From positions 417,852 to 481,851 of the forward strand of contig VZSR01000680.1 in the NCBI GenBank assembly GCA_013398615.1: 64,000 nucleotides of DNA, read 5' to 3'. Under the pieces are notes generated by a model, which saw only the letters and a program-made list of their open reading frames with translations, made no database searches and was not told where the DNA came from. The translations under genes and the position numbers were made by a program. The DNA is from Brachypodius melanocephalos (lineage: Eukaryota; Chordata; Aves; Passeriformes; Pycnonotidae). Positions 1 through 12,470 of this stretch are shown one piece after another. The first letter of the stretch is position 1. Every line of letters begins with the position of its first letter.

Positions 1-25
1 TTTTTTGTTTTGTTTTGTTTTGTTT
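1..25. repeat. (TTTTG)n simple repeat
   Basis: The window opens inside a run of TTTTG/TTTTGT units, a pentanucleotide microsatellite. Such A/T-rich repeats often descend from retroelement tails, but no element body is visible to its right. Its left end is cut by the window edge. Confidence 0.8.
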
Positions 26-2066
26 TTCTGAGAAGGATTGTACTTCCCAAGCATTCTCACCAACTGAGACTGTTCATGTTCTGGAGTATTGATAACAGAG
101 GGTCAGAGTCTGTCCTCCAACCTGATCCAGTTCAAAAAGAAACAAAACCAAAATTATGAGGTTTTCCCTTTTATTCAAATCCCAAGAGCTGTATTCCCAG
201 ATAAAATTTAAGGTTCCTACATTTCTGAGTTGTTGTAACATAAAATATTAACTGCTGTGCTAGAGCTATACACTCTTTCAGTTCTTTCTCAGCATATAAT
301 TTCTCTTTTTAGATATCTGACCTTTCTGTAATTCTTCTAATTTATGGAATAGTGCAATTTATCTTTTCTTTATCATCTTACTTAGGGTGGCTGAGTGGAA
401 CGATGGAGGGGATGCATATATCTTCTTGTTTCTTTTTTCTGACTCAGTGTTTAGTCATTATTTTCAGTATCATTTAATCTGTGGAAAGTTTCCCCATATG
501 TCAGGCGTATTTTAAACATTCAGCTGAGATCTGTGCTGCAGTGAGCCCTTTCAGATATGATGCTCAGCAAAGGGCAGAGTTCAGTCTACACCATTTATGA
601 AAGTGAAGCTTTTTCAAATGCTGTTCTCTAAACAAATACCAAACCTGTGTATTCTTGTTTTTTTAAAACATGTAAATCAGTTTTCCCTGTGTATATAATT
701 TCCCTTAGAAATCCACTTCTTTGTGTTTTCTACAGAGAAACTCAGAGCTCTTAGGTGAGCAGATCTAAACTGTGGTACCCTTTGTTAGAAGATACTCTAA
801 GTATTAAAAGTTCTTGCAAGAACTTTTAATCAAGTATAGCTAAGCAGGGATGCAGCCTGTGATTGAGGAAGGCCCCATGTCAGACACCCCTCCTTCACAA
901 TAATATTCCTCTAGATTTCAGTGCATATCGAATCTCAAATTTGTCAGCAATTGTTTTAAAGGTCTGGCCTCAATGTCAAAGAGCTTATTAGAAAAAAGCA
1001 CAGCAATCAACTATAAGAATACAGTGACACTACAGAAGCTTTCATTACTGTTTCCTTCCTGCAGAAGTTTGTTATTAGCTTGCTGAGAGTGTGGAACCTA
1101 AGACTATTTAGTTTTCTTTAGCAAAAATGTTTTGAATGTTAATTGAATGTAATGGGGTTTGTATGCTAATGGAATGGAGATCATGAGGAAAACAGGTATT
1201 CCTTAACTTTCCTCTTTGCTGTAATTACTGAATAATGCTATTTATGGCAAGGTTGTGTACATGTGCATGTCTTGGGAAAAGGATATGGGATTACTTATTA
1301 ACAAAGAAATGGAATTCCTTTTCACAGGGAATTAGAATTGTGACTCTAGACTTGCTAATTTAAATAACTTGCAGGCTAAACAGACTTTTATAAAGCATTA
1401 AATGCTATTATGTCTTGTGAACATTAAACACATTTTCTGAAAATATTAATTTCCTATTGGTTTTCTTGCCTCCTTCTTGTTGCTTTAATTTCAGACTGCC
1501 TGATAATCCGTCCTCAACACACCAGAGGTTGGGGATTTCTGAGACTGCTCTGGTGCCTGGATTTTTCAGTCCTGTTCCCCTCTCTCTGTGGCTTTTGCCT
1601 CTGTTCTCATCAGCAGTAGATATTCACTATGTTCACCGATGAGGGCACATAGGTGATGAATTTGCAGCAGCCTGATATCATCAGTGATCCTGTAAACCCT
1701 GAGTGTGGTTCCCTAGCAGCTGCAGGTCTTCCCAAATCCCAAAAACCTGGTAGTTTGTTCTTTCTAAACCTGGAAGACCAGTGCACTGCAGAAACGTAAG
1801 GGAAAAATAGATAATCTTTGATTTTTGGGGGGGAAATCAATAACAAATGTTCTAACTCCAGCGACTGATACACATCAGTCTGTTTGTTTGTATTTTAAAG
1901 ACTGCCCAAAGAAGGGGTTGACCTTTTTCTTCAAGGCAGAGGAAGGAGTTAGAATAAGTTGAGATTCCGTATTTATAACTGCATCTTCAGCAGCTACAAG
2001 GCTGAAAAGTTTGATTCTGATGTTAAATGTTAGCGTGTGGGGCAATTTTAGGATTGCCATTTTTTA
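26..2066. other. Unique intergenic DNA
   Basis: AT-rich sequence with stops in all frames at short intervals. No recognisable exon, RNA gene or repeat body is seen apart from the palindrome at 803-830, listed separately. The two longest minus-strand frames (about 60 to 90 codons at 1610-1873 and 1875-2060) have no domain character and look like chance. Confidence 0.6.
803..830. repeat. Perfect 28-bp palindrome
   Basis: Two 14-base arms (attaaaagttcttg and its exact reverse complement) meet with no spacer. The centre is TTGCAA inside GTTCTTGCAAGAAC, a dyad resembling a C/EBP-type half-site pair. By simple base counting (1 in 4^14 per position) a perfect palindrome this long is not expected by chance in 64 kb. 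It could be a dimeric transcription-factor site, the centre of a decayed inverted-repeat transposon or a replication-slippage product. I see no terminal inverted repeats or target-site duplication around it. Confidence 0.9.
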
Positions 2067-2125
2067 GAGAATCGCAGGACAATGCAATTTGGAAGGGACC
2101 TTGAAAAATCATTTCATCCAGCCTG
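2067..2125 (-). mobile_element. CR1 LINE 3'-end fragment (decayed)
   Basis: The plus strand reads gaatcgcagga, then ttggaagggacctt, then atttcatccagcc. This is the reverse complement of the CR1 3' terminus, whose hallmark is GGTCCCTTCCAA followed by ATTCTATGATTC-type repeats. Only about 60 bases are recognisable, which fits the severe 5' truncation usual for CR1. The element therefore runs on the minus strand with its 3' end at about 2067. Non-functional. Confidence 0.75.
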
Positions 2126-2881
2126 TCTCATTAGAGAGTTTTAAGATGAGATTTTTTGGGGCAGTCCACCATGGCAAGAAGTTTTCTGTATGAAGAAAAA
2201 AAAAAAGCTTTGAAATTGAACAGTACAGCTTACTCTTATCCTGAAGTCAAACAGTTCTGTAGGCCATGCTACATCCTGACAGGTTCATGAAAGTTTGAAT
2301 GAAATATGATTGTAATCTTGGACATTGGTTATATAGCTCCTATTAACTCGTATTGGCTACTGATTATGCAATTTCTGTGCTGGTCACTTCGATTAGCCTT
2401 GATCATTTGGAAAAAAAAAATCAATTCACTCTCCTGGTTTTAATTTTGATAATTCAAATTCACGGTGTTCTTCATCTGCTTTGTTTGATGCTGTACATAA
2501 ATCAAGGTTATAGACGAAACCAATCCCTGAATGAAAAGTTTCAATTTTCTTTTCTTTTTGGCTACAACTATGCAAAGAAATCATCATTTGGGCAACTAAT
2601 ATGCCTAAGTATCCTTCAAAAGGAACTGTGATATATTAGAGCTGTTCAAATGTCCTCACAAATCATGTTGCCTTGCAGCTTTGATCCTGAAATATGTGAA
2701 ATGATGTCTGATTTATGCCACTGATCCTTCTTTTAGATAGTTAAGTGTTCTTGCTTAATGTTATTAAATAAGTTCAAAGCAGCAAATAGGCCATTCTGGG
2801 CTGAGGACATTTGAAAAATAGCCTTCTCAGCAGGCTGCATATACGATATATGTTCTTTAGTTTTTTCCTTTGGGTTGTTTT
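2126..2881. other. Unique intergenic DNA
   Basis: No gene or repeat recognised. A 92-codon plus-strand frame at 2353-2631 is hydrophobic at its start, but it begins at a non-ATG codon and has no family resemblance. I treat it as chance. Confidence 0.55.
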
Positions 2882-3195
2882 NNNNNNNNNNNNNNNNNNN
2901 NNNNNNNNNNNNNNNNNNNNNNNNNNNNNNNNNNNNNNNNNNNNNNNNNNNNNNNNNNNNNNNNNNNNNNNNNNNNNNNNNNNNNNNNNNNNNNNNNNNN
3001 NNNNNNNNNNNNNNNNNNNNNNNNNNNNNNNNNNNNNNNNNNNNNNNNNNNNNNNNNNNNNNNNNNNNNNNNNNNNNNNNNNNNNNNNNNNNNNNNNNNN
3101 NNNNNNNNNNNNNNNNNNNNNNNNNNNNNNNNNNNNNNNNNNNNNNNNNNNNNNNNNNNNNNNNNNNNNNNNNNNNNNNNNNNNNNNNNNNNNNN
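2882..3195. other. Assembly gap (314 N)
   Basis: Undetermined bases bounded by TTTT on the left and a run of at least 16 T on the right. The flanking T runs suggest that a poly(T) or simple-repeat stretch stopped the assembly. Any open frame drawn across the gap is meaningless. Confidence 0.98.
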
Positions 3196-5033
3196 TTTTT
3201 TTTTTTTTTTTCTTCCCCTTCACCCTCTTGATAGCTTTCTCCTGGGCTTTGTATTCATTGGGGTATTTTAGGAGTGTGTGTGTGCTGGGGGGTACACAGA
3301 AATACCTTTGGGACAATATGGGGGAGATCTCTCAGTCTCCCATACACAATGATATAAAACAAGCTCCATCACCCAGCTGAAGCAGTACAAAAAAAAAACC
3401 CCAAACAAACAAACAAAAAAACCACCCAAACCCTGAGAGTGTAAATTAGTGGGTCAAATTCACACTCAAAGGAGCAGAGTAAGTTTGACTACCTTAAATG
3501 AAAAATCTATTGATATGTTGCCACTTCTGTTTTAACATGCAAAAAAAGGAGAGAGATGAGAAAATTCTTGATTCTAAAATATTTATCAGTATAAATATTC
3601 TGAACTTGCATCAGAATACTGAAGTGCAAATCTCTGCAGGCATAAGGGTTGCATAGGAATCACATCAGTTCTAAATTTAGTAAATCTTCTAATGGAAATG
3701 TCACACGGTTCAGACACAAGATTTAGGGATTTTAGTATGTTATAGGAGCTTTATAACTAATATTATACTTGAGAAATTTCAGTAGGAAATATTAAATCAG
3801 CATTTCCAGTGGGATGTGATCCTTGTTGAAGCAATGATCACCATCTCAATCACCTCCTGCTGGAGAAGAGCTGTTTGTTAGGGAAAACTTCCTAATGCTC
3901 TCCAGCGACACCAATGCCTAAACACCAGGCTTTCAGATATAAGATAGAAAACAAAGATAAAATTTGAGCATCAGATGTCATCTCTGTACTCTCTAGTTGT
4001 GTTGATTTTGATGTCTACCTTTGTAAAAATATGAATATTTAAATTTTGTGAATACAGTATTTTTTGTGAATAAATATAAATGAATATATTTATACTCGCT
4101 CTTTTAATTTTTTTTTAATATATATAGCATCCTGAGGAAATCCTGAAGAAAGAACAGCATAGCAGGTAGAGGCTCAGCAGTTGGTTGTTTTAGTGGCTTT
4201 TTATCTGCTCCTCATGCCAGCTATTTAACTTTCCTTTTGCCTGCTTGAAAGGCGTTATTACCCTGAGATTTAGGATGTCTGGATTGATGGTCATTTTCTG
4301 CCATGAGAAAGCATCATCATTAAGTCATTTGATGTCTTTTTTACTGGAGACCATGGGTTGTGTGTGCTAAATCACTTCAAACCTTTCTACTTGTACCCCT
4401 GTTAAAGGGTAGGAGGGGCTTTGGTACTGCTGTGGCTTTTAAGGAGCAGTGGAAGATGAAGGTGCTTCAGAGGGATTCAAACCAGGGTTCCCATCTCTGA
4501 CTCTGTGCCAAATATTCTGGTATTCCAGTTATGTTTCCAAAGGGTGCAATTTTCTAATTGTGTTTTCACAAGGTGTTAGACCATTACATTCATGGAAAGA
4601 TGAGTTGCATTGTATTAGATGTTTGCTTTTTATACTTCTATTAAAAAAAGAAACTCTTCAATAATAAATGAAAACACAAAAGGCAGCGAGAGTATTTTTG
4701 TGTGTGTGGTGGAGGTTGTTTCTTTTGCTGTTGGGAAGGACCCTGAGCACTGGACTTTAGCTGTGCCTGGACAGACAGATCCAATCATTAGTAAACAGCA
4801 GAAAGCAGGAGAGACGGGGAGGGAGAGGGTGTGTTGGAACTCAGTTTAATTCTGCGGTGTCACATCAATCTGCCCAGTTAAGTGATTGAAGGGGAGAAAC
4901 GCAGGCTGCAAAAGAAACTGGGCCCTGATTTGTTCAGGGTCACCAGCAGTGGTTTGAAACCATCTTGTTTGCAGATACTTCTTTCATGTTATTAGGCTGT
5001 CAGCTGAGTGACTCTGTAAGATTTATGGCTGGG
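3196..5033. other. Unique intergenic DNA with A-rich patches
   Basis: Starts with the T run that borders the gap. An A-rich (CAAA)n-like patch lies at about 3389-3425 and an AT-rich low-complexity patch at about 4030-4130. No coding region, RNA gene or retroelement body is recognised. The short frames at 4449-4664 and 4619-4849 overlap each other and look random. Confidence 0.6.
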
Positions 5034-5083
5034 AGCGGGGGCGCGTGCGTGTGCGCGGCGATGAGCGGCGGGCGGCGGGGACG
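5034..5083. promoter_or_regulatory. CpG-dense patch
   Basis: About a dozen CpG dinucleotides are packed into roughly 50 bases of G-rich sequence (gagcgggggcgcg through ggcggcggggacgg), in a neighbourhood where CpG is otherwise rare. Next to it is a 9-base direct repeat (gtgatccat twice, about 5105-5122). It is far shorter than a normal promoter CpG island, and no open frame, TATA box or splice donor follows convincingly. It may be the core of an unmethylated regulatory element, a small orphan island or the edge of an unrecognised first exon. Confidence 0.4.
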
Positions 5084-7528
5084 GAGATGTTATTGAGGAG
5101 ACAGTGATCCATGTGATCCATGCCTGCCCTGACTGAGCTCTGCAGCCTTTTGTCTACTCCTAGTTAACCTCCTGATGCATTTCTCTATTCACATGCTGCT
5201 AAAGGAGCTCAAGCAGAAGGTGAAGCAACAAGTGGTAAAAGGTTGCTCGTAACGGCGTAGAGATGCAGTGAACTTGGTGTGGACTTACTGACTGTGAAAT
5301 GATGGAATAAAAATCCATTTTATTGGGCAGGGCCCAGGTTTAACTTGCTGGTGTCTTTCAAGCAGTTTTATTTACTGTAATGTTGTCAAAGCTGTTGGCT
5401 GAGTGTTCCCTTGTCGCTGGTATCCTTGTAGGGAAACGTGTTCTTGAGGAGAGAATTTGCAGATAGCACTGGTTTACCCTGAGAGTGAAAATGTTTTTGT
5501 TTTTAAAAACAAGCAACCCAAACCAAACCAAAATTTAAAAAGATAAAAAAGGAGAGGGCATGGCTTGATCAACCCAACACAGAATTTAAATTAACTTTGG
5601 ATCTTTGGTAGGAACTGGAGTTTTTATTTTACATAAGTCTGAAAATTTCAAAATACTGGATTTTGATGAATCCCTTTTTTTTCTTGGAAGTTAGTTATAA
5701 TTCAGAAAATAGCTTTCTGGTCTTCTGTTTACACAGTTCATAGTTGTGCCAAGATCAAGGCATGCATTATTTTAAACGATGAGTAAGAAAATATTAATTG
5801 CCATAGGATTCCATTTCAATTGTGCTGACTTAAAGCCAACAAAATAAACTTCAGCAGTAGAGGAGATGGTGAATGTTTCTGAAACAGTGTCACAGGGTTC
5901 AGCCATTTAAGTTTTACAACAGAAGGGTTCATTTAGGTTTAGTTGTCCATAAGTTAAAGGACTAAATACAAATTGCTGATATGCTTTCATTTATTGAAAA
6001 ATCAAATTTTATTACTGATTTGGCTTAATTTGTGTGTTGGCTTTGTTTCAGCCTGGTCAAGGTAATTAACTTAGAGGAAAAGATTTGTTTGTAAATGGTT
6101 TGTAATCTGCCAACACCTTTGGTAACATGACAGGTTTCATGTACTTGACCATGAAGGTGTTCTACCACAACATGTATAATTTTCAAATAAATGTTTAAAA
6201 ATTATGAGATATTTTAAAAATTATTTTCTAAAAAACAAACCTTAACTCCTTCCCTGGTTCTCTCTCTTTTTTTAAAAATTAAATCATCAAGAAAGCACCT
6301 GTTCTTTTTATCTGAGATAATTGTACACATTTTGACCCTATAGTAATCTGATACGTTTCAGCATAAATGAGTTCTCAGTTGTACAGACACAATGATGCCA
6401 TTCTTTCTCTATACATGTAAGGGTATTGATGAGAATCTGAGGTTATTAAGCTGAGTAAAATACTGCTTTTCAGTAGAATTTTCTCTAACAAGGTCCTACC
6501 AACAGCATGACTGGAAAAAATGTGATGCCATCTTTAATGTCACAGAACTGGCTCTTGGCAGACCATCACCTTGCCCTGTGCCTGGTGTGGCCACAGCCCT
6601 GCTGAGTGACCTTGCACCAGCCCTGTGCTCCCATCTGCTCCCTGTGCTCCTGACGCAAAATACACGATGGGTTGGTGGGAAAACACCTGAGATCCTTAGG
6701 TGGGAAATAATCTGGAGCAGAACTGCACTTGAATTGCACCACGTAGTAGCTAATCTGATTGATAGAACATCTTGCAAAAAATAGCTTTTTTATATCTCCT
6801 CACTTTATTTTTGGTCAAAAGGCAGATGAGGTTTTGGGTAGTTTTGTGCAAAAATGTTAACAATTATGATGAAGGGAATTTCATTGCATCCTGAATTCTA
6901 CCAAAAAGACAGCTTCAGCTAGTTTTAAAAGACTAAGTCATTCTCATAAACTGTAGGTAAACACAATTTTGGGAATTATAATGGAGGAGCTTAAGAGACA
7001 TTGCCTGGGCGCACAGGAATGGTGTCAAGGCTGCCAGTTATTTGCTGTGTCTAGCAAATAAAATTCCTGGTATAATAATACTCTGCCTGTTGATAAACAC
7101 TAAATGTGGTGTCTGGTAGAGAATGTTCAGTATGTTTCTTAAACAGTAAAAACTATTCTAAAGGCAGAGTGCTTGGAAAAGAGAAAAGGAGCTATATACC
7201 CATGGGATTATTCAGGGCATTTGTTTGATTCAATCAACTCTTGAAAGCTGTCCTGTCTTCTTTAAATCCATGGTAGCAGTTACGGTATTGCTTTGTTCCT
7301 GGATTTTAAATGCTTTCTGCCCCTACTTTTCAGTTGCTCCCACTTAGGTGAAATTAAGAAATCTAACTGTTGGGTATTATGTTTTAGACCTGCTGAAATA
7401 GCTCTTCCTGCTTGCATCCTTATGGTCTCATTAAGGCGATGCTCACAGCATGCCTGACTCTAGTGAATATTTGCAGACCTCATTTGCCTACATTAGAGAC
7501 AAAAAGCTTTAAAAAACTCCTTCTTGAG

Positions 7529-7538
7529 CCATAAATGG
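7529..7538. promoter_or_regulatory. CArG-box match (CCATAAATGG)
   Basis: A perfect CC(A/T)6GG sequence, the consensus bound by serum response factor. About four such matches are expected by chance in 64 kb at equal base composition, so this is only a motif match. The same 10-mer occurs again at 49198-49207. Confidence 0.2.
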
Positions 7539-8874
7539 TCGAGTTTGTCAGTATCAGTGATCACAGGGCTGGTGTCTCCCAAGGCAAGGGCTGAATGCTG
7601 TCCTTTGGAGTTGAATAACCATTGAAACCCTCCATCCCAGCCCTTCCCACTGCTGGGATAATACACTGGGTCCCTGGCTTTGAGCTGTGGGTTTATGGTG
7701 TGAGGGCTGCTAAAATCAGTGAGAAGTCAAAGTGTGCTCTTACAGCAAGCCCTGTACATCAAGGACTCATTTGGGTAATATTATCATTCCCATTCCTGCA
7801 TTTTTAAGGCTAATTATAGTGTTTAGGAATTTTTAAGTTTTTATTTTAAAGACTTTCGTTTTGTTGATTCAAGCTATGATTGATCATCATAAAGGAGCAA
7901 ACCTCAGATGCCAACAAGGTGCGAATCATCTTCATGGTTTACCTTTGCCATTGTGACACAATTGGTTTGTTTTCTCTGTGCTCAGACTTCCAGCCCGAGA
8001 TTTCTGTTCTCCAGGGGATTTAAAAAAATCCTTGACCTGTTATATGACACTGAGGTCATGCTTTGATGCCAACCAAACTTTCCATTCTCTTTCCACTTCA
8101 CTTACGCGTTGTTTTGTGCTTTGCCTGCCCACCACAGGTGGCTCACTTGATAGTTGAGCTGATAAGAATATATAATGGATATATTTTTTTAAAGCATGCC
8201 AAAATCACTTTGCAATGGGAGATGTATAAATCCAAAGTGATACTGATGTTGCATTTTTATTCAGCAAAACAGAGCTCAAAATAATAGCAAAAATATTAAT
8301 CAAAGGTGATGTAACTGTCATGTTAATGAGAAGTGCTTGAAGATTACTGAGCTCTACTATAAATAGATAGTACTCTTATGGATTTACAACCCTTATTTAC
8401 TCTTTTTAAATTTCGTGGTCCCAAAGAACTGGGCCAGAAAACAAGATGAGAGCCTTTCCCTTGGAGCTATTGAATTTTCCTAACAAAACAGCTTTTAGAG
8501 AACAGTATCAGTTTACATATGTGTAACATTTTTCCTTGTATTTGGATAATTTTGCTACTCTTGTGAAAATAGAGAAGAAATTTAAAAAATAAAAGTATTT
8601 GTTAGAGGCATAGTTTCCTTGTTTAAATGTCAAAATAGACTTGTCAGATTTTTAGAGAAAATTTGGATTAGCTTTTTTGATGGAATCACTAATGGAAGTG
8701 CAGAAAGAGGTAAAAGGATTTTTTAATCTAGAGATGGGTAAAGTGCCTCTTCATCTGATTTTTCAAAATTATTATTTGCTTAACTCTTCATACTGCAAAT
8801 CTCTGATTGGAAGTTTACAAATTTGTGCAAAACTGTTTCCTCTTACCTCAAATTTGTTGGGGTTTTTTTTGTAT

Positions 8875-8903
8875 GTTTGTTTGTTTGTTTGTTTGTTTGT
8901 TTT
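8875..8903. repeat. (TTTG)n microsatellite
   Basis: About seven TTTG/GTTT units in a row, following a T8 run. Likely length-variable between individuals. Confidence 0.9.
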
Positions 8904-11900
8904 CTTTTGAAAAGTTCATCCCAGACATCTGGAGGAGTACAGAAAAATTTCTAATTTGTCTGTGTTCAATTTTGCAAAGTCTTTGTTTCTTTGAACAATT
9001 GTCATCCTTAACCTTTTGAAGCAGTAACCTGAAATGTATTTGCAGAGGGTCTTTGAGTGGACATGTAACTTCTATATCAGGAATGTTCCCTCTTCTATTC
9101 CTATGAGCATATAATTTATTTTAACCCCTATTTTCAAATGGTCAAAGCTCCCAGATTTTTGCAGACCAACCTCTTACAAATCTTGCTCAAGCCTCACATG
9201 AGGCACAGTCCTGATGTTTTTATCTCCTCACTCTCCCAGGGCAATGGGTCATAAACCATTCCACTCTTAGTTTGGAAGTTAACCAAATTTCAGCCACATC
9301 ATTCCCAGGTAACAGCTACAATTACTCAAACTGTTTGCACTTTCCACTTGTTCATGCACCCTCCATGCACTAGAAAATGCAGTGGCACAGAGAACAGTGT
9401 TTCCTACTTTTTGAGATGTTGGCTTTGCAGCTCCTGTCATTAACTTGCTGCTGCTATCTCCACATCCAGCCTTTAGTTTTTATGTGCAACATATGTCACT
9501 GAAGCAATTCTTTGCAGCCATCCAATCACTTCTGTTTATTTCCATTAGCTGGAAAACTTATTGAAAATAATTGGATGGTGATGTGCTTCTCCCGAGTTCT
9601 CCTTTTAGTATATGTTGGAGTATTATATGGTCTGTGTAACAAATCTGTCTCACTTTTAACCAGGGTGCTTTGCTCAAAGAATTCTGGGGTCTGGCACTGC
9701 CTGTCTTGTGAAGGCACCAAATGAGAGAGCAGTGGACAAGATTTCTGTGCTTCCTTTTTGGTTGAGTTACCAGAAATTCCATTGGCACCATTCAGATTGC
9801 TGTGGGAGCAGTGCATGTTTATGCTACACACAAAAGAAATTACAGCACGTTTAAACTAGAACATGTCTCTAACTGTGTGGGGGGATATTTCCCAATCTAT
9901 TGGCTTAGGATAGAGGAGCTGTTATTAGATGCATCATTCTTGAAGACATCAGTGAGTGGTGCAAAACAGTTTTTGTCTGTGTGTTCATTTAGATAATCGA
10001 ATTTGGGGCAGAATATTTCCTACCTGACCACTATCACAATATTCCCTCTTTGTGTGTGATCTCCTGACTCTTTTTCCCCCCTCCTTTTATATGAACCAAG
10101 ACATTAAACTAGAGAGTGCTTCATCTTATGTTTCCTGTTTCTAGTCCACAGTCATGAATTTTAAGAATACTTCTGGAATTTGCTATGTACACTCAGTGAA
10201 AATTCCAACTCAGCTCTTCTCCATCTTCATTTCAGCTCACTGTTATGAAGTTATGAAAGCCTACTCTCACAGTCCCCAAAAATGTTCACTTCCACTTTAT
10301 TCTGTCCATCAGTGCAGATATAATCATTATCTACCACAAGTTAAGGTTAAAGTTTAGAAGTGGTCACAGGTTGGGTTTTTTTCATCTATAAAACTTATTT
10401 TCCTCTGGAATTTTTCAAGTGAAACCATACGTTTCTGTTGGAATGTGTCAAGTCCAATGAAACTTCTGTGGAGAAAAGTTTCTTATCTCCAGGTTCTGTT
10501 TTCTCATGGAAACCAGATGAGAAAAATCTGTAAAATATTCTAATCTCCTGAGAAGTCACTGTGGCTTTACTGATCTGGCAAAATTCTTGCCCTACCTGAT
10601 TCAAACTTCAGAAGTGCTTTTTGCTTTTCTTCATACCAGATAAAAGCCTTTACCTCTCACTTGTTTGGCTGTCTGGCTGTACTAGAAGGGACCAAGAGAC
10701 CCAGCACTTACTCCCGGTGTGTGAGACAGGTAAAGCCCTTTGAATCAATTCTGGTAGGAAGTTAAAGGTCCTGTTACGTTCAAAATGAGTTCTCTAACTG
10801 CTGCTGCCAGGGCAGCTGATTAATCTGGTTGCTTGTGTGTGTTGTACTTTTAACACTGCTGGTGTTTTCCCATTTTGGAACTTGGAAGGAGTTTGTAATT
10901 GCACATGTTTTTTGGAAGAATGGGGAAGCTGTTCCCTGCTCAGCTGAATTTGAGAATTTTGAGAAAAATTGCGTGCTGGTCTCTCATGTACTGTAATAAT
11001 GCATGGACCTACTGAACAAGAGAAAATTTCTCTTTTTTCAAAATTTGTTGCCAGCATAAACAGGTGCTTTGTCCACAGAGGATTGTGACAAGAGAGCTGG
11101 CTGCTATAAACTTTCTGGGGTTGCTGTTTTATATGCAATCAGTAGCGAGCTTCTGATTTAGGGTTTTTGATAACAGTAGTAGCAGGCAAATCATCTAAAG
11201 GTCTCCAGTTGTGTTCCAAGAATTGAGAGTTCAGAAATGTTATAAATCTTGAAGTATTTATTTTGGAGTGTTGTTACTGTTTTTATAATCATATCAAGCC
11301 TCTATGTAGGGCACCTTTCATTCTATAGTACTCCAAAGGATTGTTTAGAATTGTTAGAGAGAAAAAGCTCCCCTTTGTGTCCCTTCCTCCACACTGGCCA
11401 CACATTCCCCAGAAAATGGGGAACTCAAAATCTATGGGCAGTGATTGTCTCACTCAGTGAATTTATTCTGGTTGCTTCAATTCCCCTTTGTCAGACTGCC
11501 TGGAAAGTTGTGAGGAGGATGAAGAAGAGCTCAAAGTTGTATAAAGGAAGGAAAATTACTGTAGTGAACTCCCATGTGCTGACAAGTTTCCAGAAACCTT
11601 CCTATCCCATTGGCATAAAGCTTTGTGGATTTGCAGGGACCATGAAGGTGAAAGCCAGCAGCTCTCAGCCCAGCAAATATTCCTCTCAAAACCATCCATA
11701 TATCTAAACAGGATTTAATGCTTGCAAAAAGCGGGATCCACTCCTGTGATTTTGAAGGGCTTTTGGAAAAGGAAGCATGTTAGAAGTGGAGGGGGCAGGG
11801 AAAGCTTTGGTGAGCTGCCAATTTCTAAGCACAGACTCCTAAAGAAAGATTTCTGGTTTATTAACCTATGTGGCCAACACATGGATGAGAGCAAGCAGAA

Positions 11901-12183
11901 GTAAATTAGTTTGAAGTGCTGGGATGGTATACAGGTTTATGTTACCCCCTTTTGAATGGGATATTTGGTGTGCAGCACCAATGTAAGGCACGTAGGGTGT
12001 GAGTTAATCAGATGGACTTATGCTAGTCAGAAATAGAAGTAAAAATATGCCAAGTAAATCACTCAGTACTGGAACTATTACAGTCTGCACAAAGAACCAA
12101 AAACAATTCAGTTAATTATGAAATATTTCTTTAAGTGGTGTTCGCTTTAAGTGGTTGAAGACCAATCTGATTCACATTTCATG

Positions 12184-12470
12184 CAATCGCAGAATTGCAG
12201 TGTAGTCTAGGTTAGAATGGAGCCCTGGAGAGACTTTTTTAACCTCCTACAGCAGGATGTCAAATTGCCTTTTCAATGTTTGCAAGGGTGGAAACTCTAC
12301 AACCTCCCAGCTCAGATGCTGGCAGAGGTGGCCATCCTCATGCTAAAAAATCTTCTCCTCAGCTAATATTTCCACTGCCTCCTGTCCTATTGCTGTGTGT
12401 CTCTGAGAAAGTTCTGGCTTTGTCTCTTCTCTCTAAGGTACTTAGAGAAGCTCTTCTTGCAGCTTTCACT
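12184..12470 (-). mobile_element. CR1 LINE 3'-terminal region
   Basis: On the minus strand this follows the CR1 3' region in order: ctctaagtaccttagagagaag, then a counterpart of the AGGACAAGAGGCAATGG segment (gacaggaggcagtgg), then tgaggatggccacc, then the terminal CCATTCTAACCTAG with GCAATTCTGCGATTGC at the end. The order and spacing are those of the last 300 bases of avian CR1. The 3' terminus lies at about 12184. It is diverged and non-coding. It joins the endonuclease segment at 12471-12985 in the same orientation. Confidence 0.85.

Larger units (their letters stand above)
5084..12183. other. Unique AT-rich intergenic DNA
   Basis: Seven kilobases without a supported gene. They hold only a (TTTG)n microsatellite at 8875-8903 and scattered short frames. 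The longest is 152 codons at 11249-11707 on the plus strand, with a hydrophobic start and no recognisable family. The stretch at about 7380-7560 is repeat-free and contains a perfect CArG-type sequence (7529-7538). It may include conserved non-coding DNA, but I cannot separate that from neutral sequence. Confidence 0.55.

Noticed and set aside
2774..3380. Open frames of 118 to 189 codons on both strands
   Set aside because: They cross the 314-N gap and consist mostly of undetermined residues.
11249..11707. 152-codon plus-strand frame with a hydrophobic start resembling a signal anchor
   Set aside because: No family resemblance, no promoter or splice context, and the hydrophobic start is explained by T-rich sequence.
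11985..12001. taaggcacgtagggtg, which begins like the miR-124 mature sequence
   Set aside because: Similarity ends after about nine bases and there is no hairpin partner.
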